Positions 33,742 to 45,245 are shown, counted from the stretch's first letter. The stretch: DNA of 64,000 bases from Streptomyces sp. VRA16 Mangrove soil (GCF_017377775.1 NZ_JAFVLN010000019.1:124001-188000), one strand, 5' to 3'. Numbers and translations are program-made. Notes: generated from the sequence alone by a model not told the origin.

Positions 33742-35790
33742 GTGGCCGATTCCGGCAACCCCAACGAGAACATCCCGTCCACCGACGCCGAAGAGCACGT
33801 AGGGGCCACAGAGGCCTCGTACGACGCCAGTGCGATCACCGTCCTCGAAGGGCTGGACGCGGTCCGCAAGCGACCCGGCATGTACATCGGCTCGACCGGT
33901 GAGCGTGGTCTGCACCACATGGTGCAGGAGGTTGTGGACAACTCTGTCGACGAGGCGCTGGCCGGCCATGCCGACACGATCGACGTGACGATCCTGCCGG
34001 ACGGCGGCGTCCGCGTCATCGACAACGGCCGCGGCATCCCGGTCGGCATCATCCCCTCCGAGGGCAAGCCTGCCGTCGAGGTCGTGCTGACCGTCCTGCA
34101 CGCGGGCGGCAAGTTCGGCGGTGGCGGCTACGCCGTCTCCGGCGGTCTGCACGGTGTGGGTGTCTCCGTCGTGAACGCGCTGTCCACGAAGGTCGCCGTC
34201 GAGGTCAAGACGGACGGCCACCGCTGGACACAGGACTACAAGGCGGGCGTTCCGACGGCGCCGCTGGCCAAGCACGAGGCCACGGACGAGACCGGCACCT
34301 CGGTCACCTTCTGGGCCGACGGCGACATCTTCGAGACCACCGAGTACTCCTTCGAGACGCTGTCGCGGCGCTTCCAGGAGATGGCCTTCCTCAACAAGGG
34401 CCTCACGATCAAGCTCACGGACGAGCGTGAGTCGGCGAAGGCGACGGCCGGTGCGGACTCCGCCGAGGCGGGCGACGACACCGCGGCCGAGGCGCGCACG
34501 GTGACGTACCACTACGAGGGCGGCATCGTCGACTTCGTGAAGTACCTCAACTCCCGTAAGGGCGACGTCGTTCACGAGACCGTGATCGACATCGAGGCGG
34601 AGGACAAGGAGAAGCTCCTTTCCGTCGAGGTCGCGATGCAGTGGAACACCAGTTACAGCGAGGGTGTCTACTCGTTCGCCAACACGATCCACACGCACGA
34701 GGGCGGCACCCACGAAGAGGGCTTCCGTGCCGCGCTGACCGGTCTCATCAACCGCTACGCGCGTGACAAGAAGCTGCTGCGCGAGAAGGACGACAACCTC
34801 ACGGGTGACGACATCCGCGAGGGTCTGACGGCGATCATCTCGGTCAAGCTCGGCGAGCCGCAGTTCGAGGGCCAGACCAAGACCAAGCTGGGCAACACCG
34901 AGGCGAAGACCTTCGTCCAGAAGGTCGTGCACGAGCACCTCAACGACTGGCTCGACCGGAATCCGAACGAGGCTTCGGACATCATCCGCAAGTCGATCCA
35001 GGCGGCCACCGCGCGCGTGGCGGCCCGTAAGGCCCGCGACCTCACGCGCCGCAAGGGTCTCCTGGAGTCCGCCTCGCTGCCGGGCAAGCTGTCCGACTGC
35101 CAGTCGAACGACCCCACCAAGTGCGAGATCTTCATCGTCGAGGGTGACTCCGCCGGCGGCTCCGCCAAGTCGGGCCGCAACCCGCAGTACCAGGCGATCC
35201 TCCCGATCCGAGGCAAGATCCTCAACGTCGAGAAGGCGCGGATCGACAAGATCCTGCAGAACCAGGAGATCCAGGCACTGATCTCCGCCTTCGGTACCGG
35301 CGTCCACGAGGACTTCGACATCGAGAAGCTGCGCTATCACAAGATCATCTTGATGGCGGACGCCGACGTCGACGGCCAGCACATCAACACCCTGCTGCTG
35401 ACCTTCCTCTTCCGCTTCATGCGGCCGCTGGTCGAGGCCGGGCACGTGTACCTGTCCCGTCCGCCGCTCTACAAGATCAAGTGGGGCCGGGACGACTTCG
35501 AGTACGCCTACTCGGACCGTGAGCGCGACGCCCTCATCGAGATGGGCCGCCAGGCGGGCAAGCGCATCAAGGACGACTCGGTCCAGCGCTTCAAGGGTCT
35601 CGGTGAGATGAACGCCGAGGAGCTGCGCATCACGACCATGGACCAGGAGCACCGCGTCCTGGGCCTGGTCACCCTGGACGACGCCGCGCAGGCCGACGAC
35701 CTGTTCTCGGTCCTCATGGGTGAGGACGTCGAGGCGCGCCGTTCCTTCATCCAGCGCAACGCCAAGGACGTCCGCTTCCTCGACATCTGA
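33742..35790 (+). CDS. gyrB: DNA gyrase subunit B
   Basis: The product has 682 residues, the ATPase subunit that powers negative supercoiling. GHKL motifs are VVDNSVDEALAGH and DNGRGIPVG. The TOPRIM motifs are EGDSAGGSAKSGRN and DADVDGQHI. A short acidic insert lies near residues 235-250. The GTG at 33742 (VADSGNPNE) has GAAAGGG upstream; a GTG at 33718 would add eight residues. It is followed by gyrA after 42 bp. Confidence 0.97.
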   Translation: MADSGNPNENIPSTDAEEHVGATEASYDASAITVLEGLDAVRKRPGMYIGSTGERGLHHMVQEVVDNSVDEALAGHADTIDVTILPDGGVRVIDNGRGIPVGIIPSEGKPAVEVVLTVLHAGGKFGGGGYAVSGGLHGVGVSVVNALSTKVAVEVKTDGHRWTQDYKAGVPTAPLAKHEATDETGTSVTFWADGDIFETTEYSFETLSRRFQEMAFLNKGLTIKLTDERESAKATAGADSAEAGDDTAAEARTVTYHYEGGIVDFVKYLNSRKGDVVHETVIDIEAEDKEKLLSVEVAMQWNTSYSEGVYSFANTIHTHEGGTHEEGFRAALTGLINRYARDKKLLREKDDNLTGDDIREGLTAIISVKLGEPQFEGQTKTKLGNTEAKTFVQKVVHEHLNDWLDRNPNEASDIIRKSIQAATARVAARKARDLTRRKGLLESASLPGKLSDCQSNDPTKCEIFIVEGDSAGGSAKSGRNPQYQAILPIRGKILNVEKARIDKILQNQEIQALISAFGTGVHEDFDIEKLRYHKIILMADADVDGQHINTLLLTFLFRFMRPLVEAGHVYLSRPPLYKIKWGRDDFEYAYSDRERDALIEMGRQAGKRIKDDSVQRFKGLGEMNAEELRITTMDQEHRVLGLVTLDDAAQADDLFSVLMGEDVEARRSFIQRNAKDVRFLDI

Positions 35791-35832
35791 GTCGGTCTCA
35801 GCTGACCGCCGCAGAAAGGATCTTCACCAGCA

Positions 35833-38463
<2,631 letters not shown>

Positions 38464-38481
38464 CGCGAGGAGAGAGTCATC

Positions 38482-39207
38482 GTGAGCGGAGCCACGGGCG
38501 CAGGCTCTACCGGGACATCCACCGGTACGGAAACCGAGAGCGGCCGTGGCTCCGCTCACGACGTCCATGACGGACGTGACGTCAAAGGCTCGGCCGACTC
38601 GCACGAGTCTCATGGATCCCAGGGGGGAACTGTGACGGACACCCGAGGTCCGCAGACCCAGCAGCAGTACGCGGCCGGCGGCTCGGCCCTGCCAGGGGAG
38701 AGGCAGCAGCCGCAGCAGTCGGCTCAGCCCTATCACCCGCCGCAGGCGTACCAGAACGCACCGGCCGGGGCACCGACGGCCGGGGCACCGACGGGCGCGG
38801 TCCGCAGGCCGCGCACCGGGGCGCGCACGACCCCGCGCACCCGCAAGGCCCGCCTGCGGGTGGCCAAGGCGGACCCGTGGTCGGTGATGAAGGTCAGCTT
38901 CCTGCTCTCCATCGCGCTCGGCATCTGCACGATCATCGCGGCCGCCGTGCTGTGGATGGTCATGGACGCCATGGGTGTCTTCTCGACGGTCGGCGGCACC
39001 ATCTCCGAGGCCACGGGCTCGAACGAGTCCAACGGCTTCGATCTGCAGTCGTTCCTGTCGCTGCCGCGCGTGCTGATGTTCACGACCGTCATCGCGGTCA
39101 TCGACGTCGTCCTGGCGACGGCGCTCGCGACGCTCGGCGCGTTCATCTACAACCTCTCCGCGGGCTTCGTCGGCGGCATCGAGCTGACGCTCGCCGAGGA
39201 CGAGTGA
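38482..39207 (+). CDS. DUF3566 membrane protein
   Basis: The product has 241 residues. The first ~115 are a Gly/Ser/Thr/Gln/Pro-rich cytosolic segment. The DUF3566 domain has two membrane helices (VSFLLSIALGICTIIAAAVLWMVM and LMFTTVIAVIDVVLATALATLGAFI). It follows gyrA as Rv0007 does in mycobacteria. Its function is not established. The GTG at 38482 follows GCGAGGAGAG. It is likely in the gyrBA transcript. Confidence 0.85.
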   Translation: MSGATGAGSTGTSTGTETESGRGSAHDVHDGRDVKGSADSHESHGSQGGTVTDTRGPQTQQQYAAGGSALPGERQQPQQSAQPYHPPQAYQNAPAGAPTAGAPTGAVRRPRTGARTTPRTRKARLRVAKADPWSVMKVSFLLSIALGICTIIAAAVLWMVMDAMGVFSTVGGTISEATGSNESNGFDLQSFLSLPRVLMFTTVIAVIDVVLATALATLGAFIYNLSAGFVGGIELTLAEDE

Positions 39208-39210
39208 CCT

Positions 39211-39297
39211 TCTCGTAGGTCTCTCGTAGGTCTCTCGCGGGTCCCTCGGGGGTCTCTCACTGGGGCCCCGGGGCCCTCTCGGAGGCCTCTCGGAGGT
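39211..39297. repeat. Degenerate 11-bp tandem array after the DUF3566 gene
   Basis: Units of the form TCTCGTAGGTC start at 39211, 39222, 39233, 39244 and 39255. Two more of the form CTCTCGGAGGY start at 39276 and 39287. The first two are identical; the rest diverge toward GC. The array starts four bases after the DUF3566 stop and has no coding content. Confidence 0.8.
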
Positions 39298-39336
39298 CTG
39301 AAAGACCCGCTGGTGGGCGGGCCGGGACTATCGATT

Positions 39337-39365
39337 TTGGGACTGGCCCCCCAGTGCGCTAATCT
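39337..39365 (+). promoter_or_regulatory. Probable tRNA-Ile promoter
   Basis: TTGGGA (39337-39342) and TAATCT (39360-39365) are 17 bp apart. This is a vegetative-type promoter about 40 bp before the tRNA. Confidence 0.55.
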
Positions 39366-39405
39366 TCAGGAGTCAGCGCGCGGGACACACACCGCAGAGC
39401 GCGGC

Positions 39406-39479
39406 GGGGCTATAGCTCAGTTGGTTAGAGCGCATCCCTGATAAGGATGAGGCCACAGGTTCAAATCCTGTTAGCCCCA
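39406..39479 (+). tRNA. tRNA-Ile (GAT anticodon)
   Basis: This is a 74-nt cloverleaf. The acceptor stem is GGGGCTA/TAGCCCC, the anticodon loop CTGATAA, and the T-loop GTTCAAATC. CCA is not encoded. It is the ileT position next to gyrA in actinobacteria. Confidence 0.97.
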
Positions 39480-39488
39480 CATCATGAG

Positions 39489-39516
39489 GACCCTCAAGCG
39501 GAAACGCTTGGGGGTC
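39489..39516 (+). terminator. tRNA-Ile terminator
   Basis: A 12-bp stem (39489-39500 with 39505-39516) closes a GAAA tetraloop and is followed by TTCT. Confidence 0.85.
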
Positions 39517-39813
39517 TTCTGCTGTTCGCCCGTAGTCTTCGAGCACGCCGAAAGGGCCCTCTCAGCCGGATGTGCTGGCTGGGGCCTCGGTGCTGGCGGT
39601 GCTGTTCTCGGGTGTCGTCTTCGGTTGTCGCTCGACCGCTCGACCGCTGGAGTGCGCGGCCGCAGCAGCATTCTGCTGCTGGGGTGCTCGGCTGCTCTGC
39701 CGCTCGCCCATGGCCGGTTGCGGTTGCCGGTTGTCCGGTTCGCGGGCGGCTTCAGGCTTCAGGCTTCAGCCCATGGCTCTCATGGGCGGCATGGGATGCC
39801 GCCGGCCACGGTG

Positions 39814-39925
39814 CTGCGCACTGCTTGTCCTGTGTAGGGCATTTCCTGCGTACTGCTTGTTCTGCATCGCGCTTGTCCTGCGCACTGCATGTCTTGCGTA
39901 CTGCATGTCCTGCGTGGTGCCGTTC
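39814..39925. repeat. 16-bp tandem array, seven units
   Basis: Seven head-to-tail 16-bp units start at 39814, 39830, 39846, 39862, 39878, 39894 and 39910. The consensus is CTGCGYACTGCWTGTC; units 1, 3, 5 and 6 are closest. The rest of the gap (39517-40019) is GC-rich, with short repeats (three GCTTCAG units near 39750) and no supported gene. The unit length is not a multiple of three, which argues against a coding repeat. Confidence 0.9.
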
Positions 39926-40019
39926 TTGCCGTTCTTGCCGGTGGTGCTGTTCCTGCTCTTGTGCCCGCTTCTCAGAGCGGCGTTCGGCTCCGCGTGGGGG
40001 GCCGTGGGCGCGGGTCGGG

Positions 40020-40355
40020 CTACAGCTGCCCCGCGAGTGCTTCGTTCGCCAGATCCGTCTCGTTCTCGTCCTGCTCGGAGTCGGCCGGCGGGCGGTGGCG
40101 GCAGCTGGGGGAGGAACCGTGGGCCTCGGCGCGGATGCGCTGCTTCATCGTCGGTGGCAGGGACCTCTTGAAGGCCCAGTAGGGACGGATCGAGGCGACG
40201 TCGGGGGCTTCGGCCGCGGTGGCCCGGTGCGCCTCCTCCGTCTGCGGAACGGGCGTGGCCGCAGCGGCCGGGGAGACGAGACCGAGCGCCGAGAAGAGCG
40301 CGATGAAGGCAGAGATGACGATGGTCCACAGCGTCATGACCTTGTTCTTGGTCAT
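40020..40355 (-). CDS. Small exported protein, DUF6344-like
   Basis: The product has 111 residues. It begins MTKNKVMTLWTIVISAFIALF, a signal sequence ending near PAAAA, then a polar region with KRSLPPTMKQRIRAEAHG. The layout resembles the small Streptomyces DUF6344 proteins; I am not certain of the family. GTGAGGGG precedes the ATG at 40355. It is the only gene on its strand here and is divergent from the DLW-39 gene. Function unknown. Confidence 0.65.
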   Translation of the reverse strand: MTKNKVMTLWTIVISAFIALFSALGLVSPAAAATPVPQTEEAHRATAAEAPDVASIRPYWAFKRSLPPTMKQRIRAEAHGSSPSCRHRPPADSEQDENETDLANEALAGQL

Positions 40356-40690
40356 GGCCCCTCACTTTCAGGTTGGGCGATTTGCGTACTTTCCTCATGA
40401 TGTGTACGCAGCGCTGTATGTGCGGGACCCACGCTCGCGGCGCGTCGATCTTCAGATGAACACCACTCGGATGGCCCCAAGAAGGGGCAAGGACTGCCAT
40501 GAATGCTGAAAAGCGGCGTATCTCACAGTCCGGGAATCAGTGAGGCCGAGACGCTGGAGCCGCGCCCTCCATTTCTACTGCTGTACGGCGGGCGGGAGTT
40601 GAGGTCGATCCAGGTCACCGATCGGTATCGGTCGGTGTGTATAGTCGGGCGCCAGAGGTCCCCTACGTCAAGGAAAGACGAGGTCGCGCG
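40356..40690. promoter_or_regulatory. Divergent gap between the DUF6344-like and DLW-39 genes
   Basis: These 335 bp probably hold two promoters. A TATAGT at 40640-40645 could be the DLW-39 -10 element. There is no ORF with a ribosome site. Confidence 0.35.
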
Positions 40691-40819
40691 GTGAAGAAGC
40701 TTCTCCTGGTCGCACTGGCCGCCATCGGCGGGCTCCTCGTGTACCGCCAGATCCAGGCGGATCGCGCCGAGCAGGATCTGTGGACGGAGGCGACTGACTC
40801 CGTGCCCACGGGTTCGTGA
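40691..40819 (+). CDS. DLW-39 family small membrane protein
   Basis: The product has 42 residues: one N-terminal membrane helix (KKLLLVALAAIGGLLVYRQ) and a short tail with the family's Asp-Leu-Trp (EQDLWTEA). GTG start; GACGAGG lies upstream. The family is conserved near gyrA in actinobacteria; its function is unknown. A terminator follows. Confidence 0.88.
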   Translation: MKKLLLVALAAIGGLLVYRQIQADRAEQDLWTEATDSVPTGS

Positions 40820-40841
40820 GTATCGACAACAGTCTTTTCGC

Positions 40842-40873
40842 AGAGCCCCGGTCGCAGTAGCGGCCGGGGCTCT
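40842..40873 (+). terminator. DLW-39 gene terminator
   Basis: AGAGCCCCGG (40842-40851) pairs with CCGGGGCTCT (40864-40873). Confidence 0.8.
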
Positions 40874-41034
40874 GTGCTGTCCGGGGCCCTCCGGGTGCGC
40901 TGTCGCGCGTCCTGTGCTCGGCTCCGAGCGGGCGGGTTCGCGTGTCCGGGGACGTTCCTTGCGGCGGCAAATGCGTGGCGCGATTACGGCGCACGGCGGA
41001 CAGTGCGCCGCCCGGGGCGGCAGGATGACGGTCC

Positions 41035-42573
41035 ATGAGGGGACTCATGAGGCGGCTGATGGAGGGGCGACGCGGCCGAGCCGGGGCGGCGGTCGCCGCC
41101 GCAGTGGTGCTGTGCGGGGTTCCGGCGCTGTCCGGGGCCGCTGCGGTGGCGGACACCGGGACGACGGCGACGGCGGGTGCCGGGGCGACGGACCCGTATG
41201 TCTTCGCCGAGGGCGCGCAGGACGTAAGAGGTGCGCAGAACAGCGCCGACGCACCGCGGCTCAAGACCGGGGAGACCTATCGGAGTTCGCTGGGATCGGG
41301 GCCGAGCGCGGCCGCGTACTACCGCGTGGAGCTGGACGGTGCCGCGAACGCGTACGTCTCCGTGGTCGTGGTGCCGCCGCTCGGGTCCGGTGTGAAGGCG
41401 GCCTACTCGGACGGGGTCACCCTCACCCTTCAGGACGACAAGGGCGACCGGTGCGACGCGCAGCGGGCGACGTTCAGGGCCGGGACGTTTCCGCGGCCGG
41501 TCGCGGCCGTCGCCGAGCGGCTGGTGCGCCCCGGGGGTCTGCGGTGCCAGGCGGCGGGGACGTATTACGTGGCCGTGGAGCGCAAGGCCGAGGCCGACTC
41601 CACGAACGCGGCCTGGGACCTCGAACTGCGGGTGGCCACCGAGCCCGGCCTCGTCACCCCGGAACCCACCGCGGGACCCCGGACCTGGCCGTCGGCGTCG
41701 GTGCAGCCGCCGTCGGGGAACGGTGCGCAGCGCAGTGGCGGGACCGGCTTCAACGATGCGCGGGCCCTGTCGTCGGGGGTGTGGAAGGACCGCATCGCCC
41801 CAGGCCAGAGCCACTTCTTCCGGGTGCCCGTGAACTGGGGGCAGCAGCTGTCCGTCGACACCGCGCTGGGCAGTGCGACGGGGGATGCCTCGCGCGGGGC
41901 GACCGTGGCCGCGGCGCTCGACACGGAGCTCTACAACCCGGCGCGGGCGTCGGTCGCGGCGAAGGACGTCCTGTACTCGGGGGATCCGACCTCGACGACG
42001 TTCGATCCGCTGCCGCCCGTGGCCTACGAGAACCGTTATCTGCTGCGGGACGACCAGACGGCGATGCGGTTCGCCGGCTGGTACTACCTCAAGGTCTCCC
42101 TCAATCCGGCGATGGCCCGGAAGTTCGGGGCCGGGGCGTCGGCCGTGACGGTGCGGGTGACGGTCGACGGGGAGGTCACGCAGCCCCCGGACTACGTGCG
42201 GGACGCGGGGGAGTTCCAGGTGACCGGGGCGGATCTGAAGGCCGCCGAGCGCGGTGACGGCGGGGCCGTGTGGGCGGGCACCGAGGCCGCCGGGAGCGGT
42301 GATTCTGCTGGTGAGGGCGGCGGGGCTTCGGCCGGGTCCGGTTCCGGGGCGGGATCTGGCTCTGGGGCCGGTGGGGGGTCCGGCTCGTCCTCGGGTTCCG
42401 GTTCGGGGTCGGCGCCCGCCGATGCGGCCTCCGCTTCCTCTACGTCGTCGGGGAGCGCGGCGATGACGGTGCTGGGCGTGGCGGGGATCGGGACGGGGAC
42501 CGCGTTGCTGCTGATGCTTGGGGTGTGGCGGGTGGTCGCGGTGCGGCGATTGCGGGTGCGGGTGCGCGGGTGA
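41035..42573 (+). CDS. Exported, membrane-anchored protein of unknown function
   Basis: The product has 512 residues. It has a signal sequence (AAVAAAVVLCGVPALSGAAA), then two similar beta-rich segments (GETYRSSLGSGPSAAAYYRVEL and APGQSHFFRVPVNWGQQLSV) that look like repeated PPC/jelly-roll-like domains. A Gly/Ser linker (~415-475) leads to a C-terminal membrane helix (TVLGVAGIGTGTALLLMLGVW) and a basic tail. One Cys pair per half suggests disulfides. A start at 41047 is also possible. It is convergent with a kinase gene. No family is named with confidence. Confidence 0.7.
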   Translation: MRGLMRRLMEGRRGRAGAAVAAAVVLCGVPALSGAAAVADTGTTATAGAGATDPYVFAEGAQDVRGAQNSADAPRLKTGETYRSSLGSGPSAAAYYRVELDGAANAYVSVVVVPPLGSGVKAAYSDGVTLTLQDDKGDRCDAQRATFRAGTFPRPVAAVAERLVRPGGLRCQAAGTYYVAVERKAEADSTNAAWDLELRVATEPGLVTPEPTAGPRTWPSASVQPPSGNGAQRSGGTGFNDARALSSGVWKDRIAPGQSHFFRVPVNWGQQLSVDTALGSATGDASRGATVAAALDTELYNPARASVAAKDVLYSGDPTSTTFDPLPPVAYENRYLLRDDQTAMRFAGWYYLKVSLNPAMARKFGAGASAVTVRVTVDGEVTQPPDYVRDAGEFQVTGADLKAAERGDGGAVWAGTEAAGSGDSAGEGGGASAGSGSGAGSGSGAGGGSGSSSGSGSGSAPADAASASSTSSGSAAMTVLGVAGIGTGTALLLMLGVWRVVAVRRLRVRVRG

Positions 42574-42598
42574 CCTCGGGGGCCTGGGGCGCTGGGGA

Positions 42599-44260
42599 TC
42601 AGGATTGAGCCAGGGCCCAGATGCCCACGGTGAAGCAGATCAGGGCGAGGAGCAGGACCGGGACCGTCACCCTCACGGGTGGTCCCGGTCGCCGCTCGGG
42701 AACCTCTCGGTCGCGCTGTGCGTACAGAGAGTGACGATCCCGGTCGGGAGGGATCACGGTCGTCACGGCGTGCGCGGGCTGCGGGGAGAGCGAGAGGTCA
42801 TGGGGGGACGCGAGCGGGGTTCTGGGTGTGGGCGTGGGTGTGGGTGTGGGTGTGGGTGTGGGTGTGGGTGTGGACTTGGGCGCGGACGAGATGGTGTCGG
42901 TGGGCTGGACCGGCGGCATCGGGGGCACCGCCGGTGGGGGCGGCTGTGCTTCGAGGGCGGCCGGTGGCGGGAGATGGAAGCTGCCCGTCTCCGACATGGA
43001 GACGGGGACCTCGTGGGGCGGCTGCGGTGGGTGACCGGCTTCCGGCGAGGAGGAGGTGGACCTGGGGACCGGCGCGGGCGTGGGCGTGGAAGCGGGAGCG
43101 GGAGCGGAGGCGGGGGCGGAGGCGGGGGCGACGGGAGGCTGCGCCGGTGGTGGGGGCGGTGGCGGAGTGACCGGTTCCGCCGGAGCGGCGGCAGGAGCAG
43201 AGGCGGGAGCAGGAGCGGGAGCGGGATCGGGGTCGGGCTCGGGGGCGCCGAAGGGGGCAGCGGCGGGAGCAGGAGGTGGTACCGGCTGGGGCGGCCGGGC
43301 CGGCGGGCGCTCGGGGACCACGGTGGACTGCGTGTGTGTGGGCTTGGGGGCGTGCAGTGGGCGGGCCCTGCGGCCGCGGGTGGCCGGGCCCTCGGGGCTG
43401 AACCCCGGCGGGAGCGGACCGAGTTGGTCGAAGACCTCGATCAGTTCGTCGTCGGGGCCGGGCTCCGGCAGGAGCTCCGCGGCGGCGAGCAGAGCCTTGC
43501 GGGCGCCGGTCGCGGTGCGGAAGCGGGCCTCGGGATCGGGCTGGAGCAGCCCGGCGAGGACGCTCCACAGCGGTCCGGGGATGCCCTGCGGCGGCCCGGG
43601 AGTGCCGTGCTCGGCGAAGTGCTCGATCAGGGCCTTGCTGTCCGGCTTGGCGCCTTCGAGGAGATAGAGCGCGACCAGGCCCGCGGCGAACAGGTCGGCG
43701 GGGAAGTCGGGTTCGGCGCCGAGTGCCTGCTCGGGGGCGATGTAACCGGGTGTGCCCACCACATAGTTGGCCTCGGTCAGCCGGGGCTCGCCCTTGCGCA
43801 TCGCGATGCCGAAGTCGGACAGGCGCAGGTGCGGCAGGCCGGTGCCGGTGGCTTCCAGCAGGATGTTGGCGGGCTTGATGTCACGGTGCACCACGCCTTC
43901 CGCGTGGACCGCGGTGAGCCCGGACAGCAGTTGGTCGAGCAGCAGGCAGACGAACTGCGGAGGCAAGGGGCCGTAGTCGCCGATCAGATGGCCCAGCGAG
44001 CCGCCCGCGACGAGATCCATGGTGAACAGGACCTTGTCGTCGTCCGCGGCCCAGCTCGCCGGGGCCAGCACGTGCGGATGGTCGATGCGCAGTGCCTGCT
44101 CGCGCACGAAGCGCAGCAGGGTGTGGGCGTCGCTCTGCTGGAGGACCTTGGCCGCGACATAGCGGCGGCGGCGGTGGTCCCAGGCGCGCCAGACGGCGCC
44201 CACTCCCCCGCGGCCGATGGGGTCGGCCAGTTCGTACCGGCCGGCGAAGACCTCACCCAT
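42599..44260 (-). CDS. Membrane Ser/Thr protein kinase with Pro-rich linker
   Basis: The product has 553 residues. The kinase domain (~8-265) has a Gly-rich loop (IGRGGVGAVW), VAAKVL lysine, HRDIKPANILL and SDFG, so it should be active. Residues ~300-520 are Pro/Ala/Thr-rich, including a (PT)n run encoded by TGTGGG hexamers. One C-terminal membrane helix (VLLLALICFTVGIWALA) ends in AQS, so almost nothing lies outside. There are no PASTA domains, so its signal source differs from PknB. ATG at 44260. Confidence 0.9.
   Translation of the reverse strand: MGEVFAGRYELADPIGRGGVGAVWRAWDHRRRRYVAAKVLQQSDAHTLLRFVREQALRIDHPHVLAPASWAADDDKVLFTMDLVAGGSLGHLIGDYGPLPPQFVCLLLDQLLSGLTAVHAEGVVHRDIKPANILLEATGTGLPHLRLSDFGIAMRKGEPRLTEANYVVGTPGYIAPEQALGAEPDFPADLFAAGLVALYLLEGAKPDSKALIEHFAEHGTPGPPQGIPGPLWSVLAGLLQPDPEARFRTATGARKALLAAAELLPEPGPDDELIEVFDQLGPLPPGFSPEGPATRGRRARPLHAPKPTHTQSTVVPERPPARPPQPVPPPAPAAAPFGAPEPDPDPAPAPAPASAPAAAPAEPVTPPPPPPPAQPPVAPASAPASAPAPASTPTPAPVPRSTSSSPEAGHPPQPPHEVPVSMSETGSFHLPPPAALEAQPPPPAVPPMPPVQPTDTISSAPKSTPTPTPTPTPTPTPTPRTPLASPHDLSLSPQPAHAVTTVIPPDRDRHSLYAQRDREVPERRPGPPVRVTVPVLLLALICFTVGIWALAQS
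42834..42875. repeat. TGTGGG hexamer repeat in the kinase gene
   Basis: About seven GGGTGT units (one GGGCGT variant) encode the Pro-Thr linker of the kinase on the minus strand. Confidence 0.8.
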
Positions 44261-44335
44261 GGTCGTGCGTCGCTCCCCTCCCGGGCCCCGCCGCGCGGGG
44301 CTCTCCGGACGTCGCGCAAGGTCCCCCGGTCCGGC

Positions 44336-44368
44336 CCGTGACCACCACCGCGGGGGTGGCGGTCACGG
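44336..44368 (-). terminator. Terminator after the XRE gene
   Basis: A 14-bp inverted repeat with one mismatch (44336-44349 with 44355-44368) lies 29 bp past the XRE stop. Confidence 0.65.
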
Positions 44369-44396
44369 CACCGGCTGCCGTGCCGTTTGCCAGGGG

Positions 44397-44945
44397 TCAG
44401 CTCTGGTGCGCCTGGTAGTGGGCCACCGCGTCGGAGGTGCGTCCCGCGCCGTACACCCGGAGGAACTCTGCCAGTTCCGGGTGGGTGGGGGCGAGGGAGT
44501 CCGCGGCCTCGATGATGTCGCCCGCGGCGGAGACGGAGCGCAGCAGCGACTGGATCTCACGCACCACGCGCTTGACCGTCGGCGCACCCGAACCGGACGC
44601 GGTCTGGCCGGTGTTGGTGAGCACCGAGCCGCCCTGCGACTTCTTGATCTCGTCCATGCGCTCGGTGGCCTCGGCCGCGCTGACGCTGCCGTCGGCGACC
44701 TGCCCCGCCAGTTCCTGCAGCAGTTGGACGCGCTGCACCACAGCGGGGTTGCCGATCTTGGCGCGCTGGCCGCTCATCAGCTGGGACAGCATGGGCGCGG
44801 ACAGGCCGAGCACTCCCGCGAGGCGGGCCTGGTTGAGGCCGAGGTCCTCGATCAGCCGACGGAAGAGCGCCCCCAGCGGCTCCCCGTACCAGCTGCGCTG
44901 GAGCTCCCGGGCTCTTGCGGTAGCTTCCTGCTGTGCGGCGTCCAT
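44397..44945 (-). CDS. XRE/HTH DNA-binding protein
   Basis: The product has 182 residues. The N-terminal HTH reads GLNQARLAGVLGLSAPMLSQLMSG (near 35-58), an XRE-like fold. The remainder is helical, including VQRVQLLQELAGQVADG and HPELAEFLRVYG. The ATG at 44945 has GGGGAG five bases upstream; the in-frame upstream ORF is not supported. It lies between a kinase and tRNA-Ala. Its targets are unknown. Confidence 0.8.
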   Translation of the reverse strand: MDAAQQEATARARELQRSWYGEPLGALFRRLIEDLGLNQARLAGVLGLSAPMLSQLMSGQRAKIGNPAVVQRVQLLQELAGQVADGSVSAAEATERMDEIKKSQGGSVLTNTGQTASGSGAPTVKRVVREIQSLLRSVSAAGDIIEAADSLAPTHPELAEFLRVYGAGRTSDAVAHYQAHQS

Positions 44946-45128
44946 TGCGTCTCCCCATCGCTTCCCCAAGTACGGTGCTTCGCTGCCGCGAAGCACGTGG
45001 GGCATCTTACGGAGAGTGGTCGTTCACCGGGACCCCCAATCCTTTTGCGGGATCCCGGGGGTGACCCGGTACTCTGGTCTGCGGTGCTCACCCGGAGCGT
45101 GAATCCTTCGGTGGGACGCATCGTTTTC

Positions 45129-45201
45129 GGGGCCTTAGCTCAGTTGGTAGAGCGCTGTCTTTGCATGGCAGATGTCAGGGGTTCGACTCCCCTAGGCTCC
45201 A
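45129..45201 (+). tRNA. tRNA-Ala (TGC anticodon)
   Basis: This is a 73-nt cloverleaf. The acceptor stem GGGGCCT/AGGCTCC carries the G3:U70 wobble pair that defines tRNA-Ala, and the anticodon loop is TTTGCAT. CCA is not encoded. Confidence 0.97.
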
Positions 45202-45208
45202 CCGAAGA

Positions 45209-45245
45209 GAACCCCCTGACCTGCGGAAACGCGGTCAGGGGGTTC
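45209..45245 (+). terminator. tRNA-Ala terminator
   Basis: GAACCCCCTGACC (45209-45221) pairs with GGTCAGGGGGTTC (45233-45245), with an inner GCG-GAAA-CGC stem and TTTGT after it. Confidence 0.9.

Noticed and set aside
33933..33941. Perfect DnaA box in gyrB
   Set aside because: TGTGGACAA encodes the invariant GHKL segment VVDNS, so it is explained by protein conservation and is isolated.
39814..39925. CRISPR array
   Set aside because: The units are contiguous 16-mers with no spacers, and no cas genes are present.
39447..40400. Coding gene of 317 codons after tRNA-Ile
   Set aside because: It starts inside the tRNA, runs through the terminator and the 16-bp array, and has low-complexity Ser/Cys/Arg-rich translation.
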